The notes below the pieces were generated by a model that was not told the origin of the DNA, did not search any database, and saw only the letters and a list, made by a program, of their open reading frames with translations. A stretch of DNA of 33,080 nucleotides, from assembly GCA_022865785.1 (NCBI GenBank), contig JALHTJ010000016.1, positions 1 through 33,080 on the forward strand. Reading direction: 5' to 3'. This DNA is from Candidatus Aminicenantota bacterium. Lineage in GTDB: Bacteria > Acidobacteriota > Aminicenantia > UBA2199. Below, piece after piece: positions 30,823 through 33,080 of the stretch. How positions within the stretch are numbered: the stretch's first letter is position 1; the number at the start of each line of letters is the position of its first letter. Both the position numbers and the translations under genes were made by a program.

Positions 30823-32306
30823 AACACGCCATACGGACCATGATAAAAGCGCGCTTGTTGCCGCTGGTGCTATTGGCCGTCTTCGGGTTTTTGTCATGTG
30901 CCTCGCTGCCCCCGGCGCCGGCCGACACCCGCATTGTCATCTTCCACTCCAACGACGTCCACGGCAAGATCGATAATTACGCCAAGGTGGCCGCTATCAT
31001 TGCTGCCGAGAGGAAAAGTGGCGTTGAGGTCTTTTACTTCTGCGCCGGCGACAACTTCACCGGCAACCCGGTCATCGACCAGTACGTCCCGCCCGGCGAA
31101 CCGATGCTTGAGCTGCTCAACCGTCTGGGCCTCGACCTGCTCTGCCCCGGCAACCACGAGTTCGATTTTGGCCTGGAGAACCTGAAGAAGTTCGCGGTCC
31201 GGGCCCGCTTCCCCTTTGTCTGCGCCAACATCCAGGCCGGGGACCTTCTGCCCCTGCTGCGTCCCAGCGTGGTGCTGAAAACCGCAAGCGGCATCCGCAT
31301 CGCCGTTTTCGGACTGATCCAGATCGAAGCCGGAAACGGTCTGCCTTCGACCCATCCCGACAAGGTCAAAGGGCTGGTTTTCAGCGAACCGTTGACCAAA
31401 GCCCGGGAATTCAAATCCCTGCGGGCCGGGAACCATGTCCTGATCGGCCTGACCCACATCGGTTACGAGGACGACCTGCGCCTGGCCCGGCAAATGCCCG
31501 AATTAGACCTGATCATCGGCGCCCACTCCCATACCCGTGTCGATCCCGCGGAAAATGTCAACGGCGTGCTGGTCGCCCAGGCCGGCAGCGACAACAAGTT
31601 TTTGGGCCGGATTGAATTGCTGGTCCGCGGCGGCAGGGTGGTTGAGAAAAAAGGCGGGCTGATCGAACTGAACGGCCCCATGGCCGAGGACGCCGAGGTC
31701 AAGGATATGATCGCTCGCTTCAACAGCAACCCGGCCTTTGCCAAGGTCATTGTCACCGCCCCGCTGGCGATTGCCGGCAAGGAGGCGCTGGGCAGCCTGA
31801 TGACCGATGCCATGTGCCATGTGCACGGCCTGGACATCGCTTTCCAGAACGGCGGCGGCATCCGCCTCAACCGCCTGCCGCAGCAGATCACCATCAAGGA
31901 TATCTACACCCTCGACCCCTTCGGCAACCAGGTAGTTGAGATCGCCATGACTCCGGCAGAGATACGCGGCCTGATCAAAAATTCATTCGAGAAAGGCGGC
32001 AATATCGATCTCCAGGTCTCGGGCATTACCTACGTGGTGCGTACCGACGACGCCCGCCAGATCAAGGAGATCCGCCTGAGCGCTGCCGATGGCATGCCGC
32101 TCGATGAAAACCGGCAGTTCAAGGTCGGAATTTCCAGTTACGTGGCCAGCGCCTATGATTTTTCCCGCCAGGATCCCGGTCATTCGCTGCAATCAACCAC
32201 CGCCGAGGCCCTGATCCGCTACCTGCAGAGCGGCGTCGATCTGAACGTCTACCGGGATGTGCGGCGGGCTTTTTGGGAAAAAACAACCGAATATCCCCGG
32301 CCCTGA
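30819..32306 (+). CDS. 5'-nucleotidase/UshA-like metallophosphoesterase lipoprotein
   Basis: This 495-residue protein has a lipoprotein signal ending FLSC, with the lipid cysteine at residue 27. The N-terminal calcineurin-like phosphoesterase domain (about 37-290) keeps the dimetal residues: SNDVHG with D46 and H48, CAGDNFTGN, CPGNHEFDFG, GLTHIGYE, and GAHSHTRVD. The C-terminal 5'-nucleotidase domain (about 310-480) shows NGGGIRLNRLPQQITIKD and the substrate-binding region DPFGNQVVEI. The enzyme should hydrolyse nucleotides, or related phosphate esters, at the outer face of a membrane. It is translationally coupled to the small beta-grasp gene, and thymidine kinase follows 20 bp later. The cluster thus suggests nucleotide scavenging: dephosphorylation outside, nucleoside rephosphorylation inside. 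Confidence 0.93.
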   Translation: MKHAIRTMIKARLLPLVLLAVFGFLSCASLPPAPADTRIVIFHSNDVHGKIDNYAKVAAIIAAERKSGVEVFYFCAGDNFTGNPVIDQYVPPGEPMLELLNRLGLDLLCPGNHEFDFGLENLKKFAVRARFPFVCANIQAGDLLPLLRPSVVLKTASGIRIAVFGLIQIEAGNGLPSTHPDKVKGLVFSEPLTKAREFKSLRAGNHVLIGLTHIGYEDDLRLARQMPELDLIIGAHSHTRVDPAENVNGVLVAQAGSDNKFLGRIELLVRGGRVVEKKGGLIELNGPMAEDAEVKDMIARFNSNPAFAKVIVTAPLAIAGKEALGSLMTDAMCHVHGLDIAFQNGGGIRLNRLPQQITIKDIYTLDPFGNQVVEIAMTPAEIRGLIKNSFEKGGNIDLQVSGITYVVRTDDARQIKEIRLSAADGMPLDENRQFKVGISSYVASAYDFSRQDPGHSLQSTTAEALIRYLQSGVDLNVYRDVRRAFWEKTTEYPRP

Positions 32307-32326
32307 AGATCGCAGGAGATTGAAAC

Positions 32327-32896
32327 ATGGCCCAACTCTATTTCCGCTATTCGACCATGAACGCCGGCAAATCCACCGAGATATTGAAGATCGCCCACAA
32401 TTACGAGGAACAGAACAAGCACGCCCTGCTGTTCACCCCGGCCATTGATGACCGCTTCGGCCGCGGCAAGATCACCTCGCGCATGGGCTTCCAGCGTGAT
32501 GCGCAGATCATCAGCAGCGCCATCGACATGATGACCTTGGTCAGTGAGGCCAAGCCCGACTGCGTGCTGGTCGACGAGGGACAGTTCCTGACCCGTGAAC
32601 AGGTGGTCACCCTGACCCGCATCGTTGATCAGCTGCATATCCCGGTAATCGTTTACGGACTGAAGAATGACTACCGCAACCATTTCTTCAGCGGCAGCGA
32701 AGCGCTGCTGCTCTTCGCCGACAAGGTGGAGGAAGTAAAGGCCGTGTGCTGGTACTGCACCAAGAAAGCGACCATGCTCCTCAAGTACAAGGACGGCCAG
32801 CCGGTGGGCGAGGGGCCGCAGATCGAGATAGGCGGCAACGACAAGTACGTCTCGGTCTGCCGCAGGTGCTACGGGCAGCGGTTAGAGATCAAGTAG
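32327..32896 (+). CDS. tdk: Thymidine kinase
   Basis: This 189-residue type II (TK1-like) enzyme phosphorylates thymidine with ATP in the salvage pathway. The P-loop STMNAGKST lies at about 9-17 and the catalytic region VDEGQFL contains the expected glutamate. The lasso and zinc site has CWYC and, near the C-terminus, CRRC. An AGGAG site lies about 10 nt before ATG 32327. The gene follows the nucleotidase by 20 bp and probably shares its transcript. Its TAG stop overlaps a GTAGGGGC repeat element that begins the downstream gap. Length and motif order are normal. Confidence 0.96.
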   Translation: MAQLYFRYSTMNAGKSTEILKIAHNYEEQNKHALLFTPAIDDRFGRGKITSRMGFQRDAQIISSAIDMMTLVSEAKPDCVLVDEGQFLTREQVVTLTRIVDQLHIPVIVYGLKNDYRNHFFSGSEALLLFADKVEEVKAVCWYCTKKATMLLKYKDGQPVGEGPQIEIGGNDKYVSVCRRCYGQRLEIK

Positions 32897-32964
32897 GGGC
32901 GGCCCTTGGTGTACGCCAATATCGTCTAGCCCCTAGCCCCTCGCCTCTCACCCCTGGCCTTTCC
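32893..32964. repeat. GTAGGGGC element and degenerate heptad array
   Basis: The gap between convergent tdk and yjbQ begins with GTAGGGGC (32893-32900), the same octamer found twice at 20280-20328. It then holds a 7-nt array: TAGCCCC, TAGCCCC, TCGCCTC, TCACCCC, TGGCCTT (32927-32961). The complement resembles the internal heptad tract at 20216-20250 (both contain GGCGAGGG followed by CTA and GGGC). Confidence 0.75.
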
Positions 32965-33080
32965 CTATTCGCCGATGATCTTGACCAGCACCCGCTTCTT
33001 CCTGCGGCCGTCGAATTCGCCGTAGAAGATCTGCTCCCAGGGCCCGAAGTCGAGGCGGCCTTTGCTGACCGCCACCACCA
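32965..33080 (-). CDS. yjbQ: YjbQ/UPF0047 family protein (3' end only)
   Basis: On the minus strand a frame reads in from the window edge to TAG at 32967-32965, giving 37 residues. The segments [13 protein letters not shown] and [13 protein letters not shown] match the C-terminus of the UPF0047/YjbQ family, where the usual form is a G-x-W-Q-G-I/E-F stretch followed by a basic run and a closing beta strand. Members have been linked to secondary thiamine phosphate synthase activity. The start, the conserved histidines and any context lie beyond the window. It is convergent with tdk. Confidence 0.88.
   Translation of the reverse strand, partial: VVAVSKGRLDFGPWEQIFYGEFDGRRKKRVLVKIIGE

Overview
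The window (33,080 bp, moderately GC-rich) reads as ordinary bacterial chromosome, with 31 protein genes packed tightly on both strands. No rRNA, tRNA, CRISPR array, transposase or phage gene was seen. Several features suggest a Gram-negative (diderm) lineage near Acidobacteriota or Candidatus Aminicenantes: a DUF362 protein next to a DUF6599-like secreted protein, a lipoprotein secretin ending in a cohesin-like domain, a predicted outer-membrane barrel, and heptad-type intergenic repeats. This placement is an inference from gene content and was not tested by phylogeny.

Layout. 1-1631: the 3' part of a DUF362 gene and a secreted protein (+). 1683-4469: a bifunctional (p)ppGpp synthetase/hydrolase (-) divergent from rsmD (+). 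4515-7015: an M1-like metallopeptidase lipoprotein and a barrel protein (+). 7100-9819: a three-gene minus-strand operon of coiled-coil protein, GT4 glycosyltransferase and thiI. 10052-10324: an HU gene. 10462-18821: an eight-gene minus-strand operon reading serS, pilC, pilB, pilM, pilN, pilO, a pilP-like gene and pilQ, in which every junction overlaps. It encodes the inner-membrane platform, assembly ATPase and secretin of a type IV pilus or type II-like machine, without pilin, PilT or prepilin peptidase. 18925-22849: an M19 dipeptidase (+), a LiaF-like membrane protein (-) and an NhaC antiporter (-). 23082-29706: rmuC, a DUF4143 ATPase, a secreted oligoendopeptidase F, and a P-loop protein coupled to an OPA-type MFS transporter (all +). 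29703-33080: a nucleoside deaminase (-), a small beta-grasp-like protein coupled to a 5'-nucleotidase-like lipoprotein (+), thymidine kinase (+) and the 3' end of a YjbQ/UPF0047 gene (-).

Regulation. SD-led genes commonly show sigma70-type boxes with 17-nt spacers (hup, the LiaF-like gene, rmuC, the small beta-grasp gene). Four genes (relA/spoT, rsmD, serS and the deaminase) instead have a -10 box six to eight bases before the ATG and no Shine-Dalgarno, so they look leaderless.

Most interesting signal. Five intergenic gaps carry short-period (6- or 7-nt) repeat arrays. In three of them (21221-21420, 22901-23011, 30331-30542) the order is the same: array, AAGAAAA tail, about 30-38 nt of unique sequence, inverted copy of the array, then a -35 box within 5-11 nt. 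Two of these loci, 9 kb apart, share an exact 23-nt core. This looks like a dispersed, oriented repeat-hairpin-promoter module that I cannot match to a named family.
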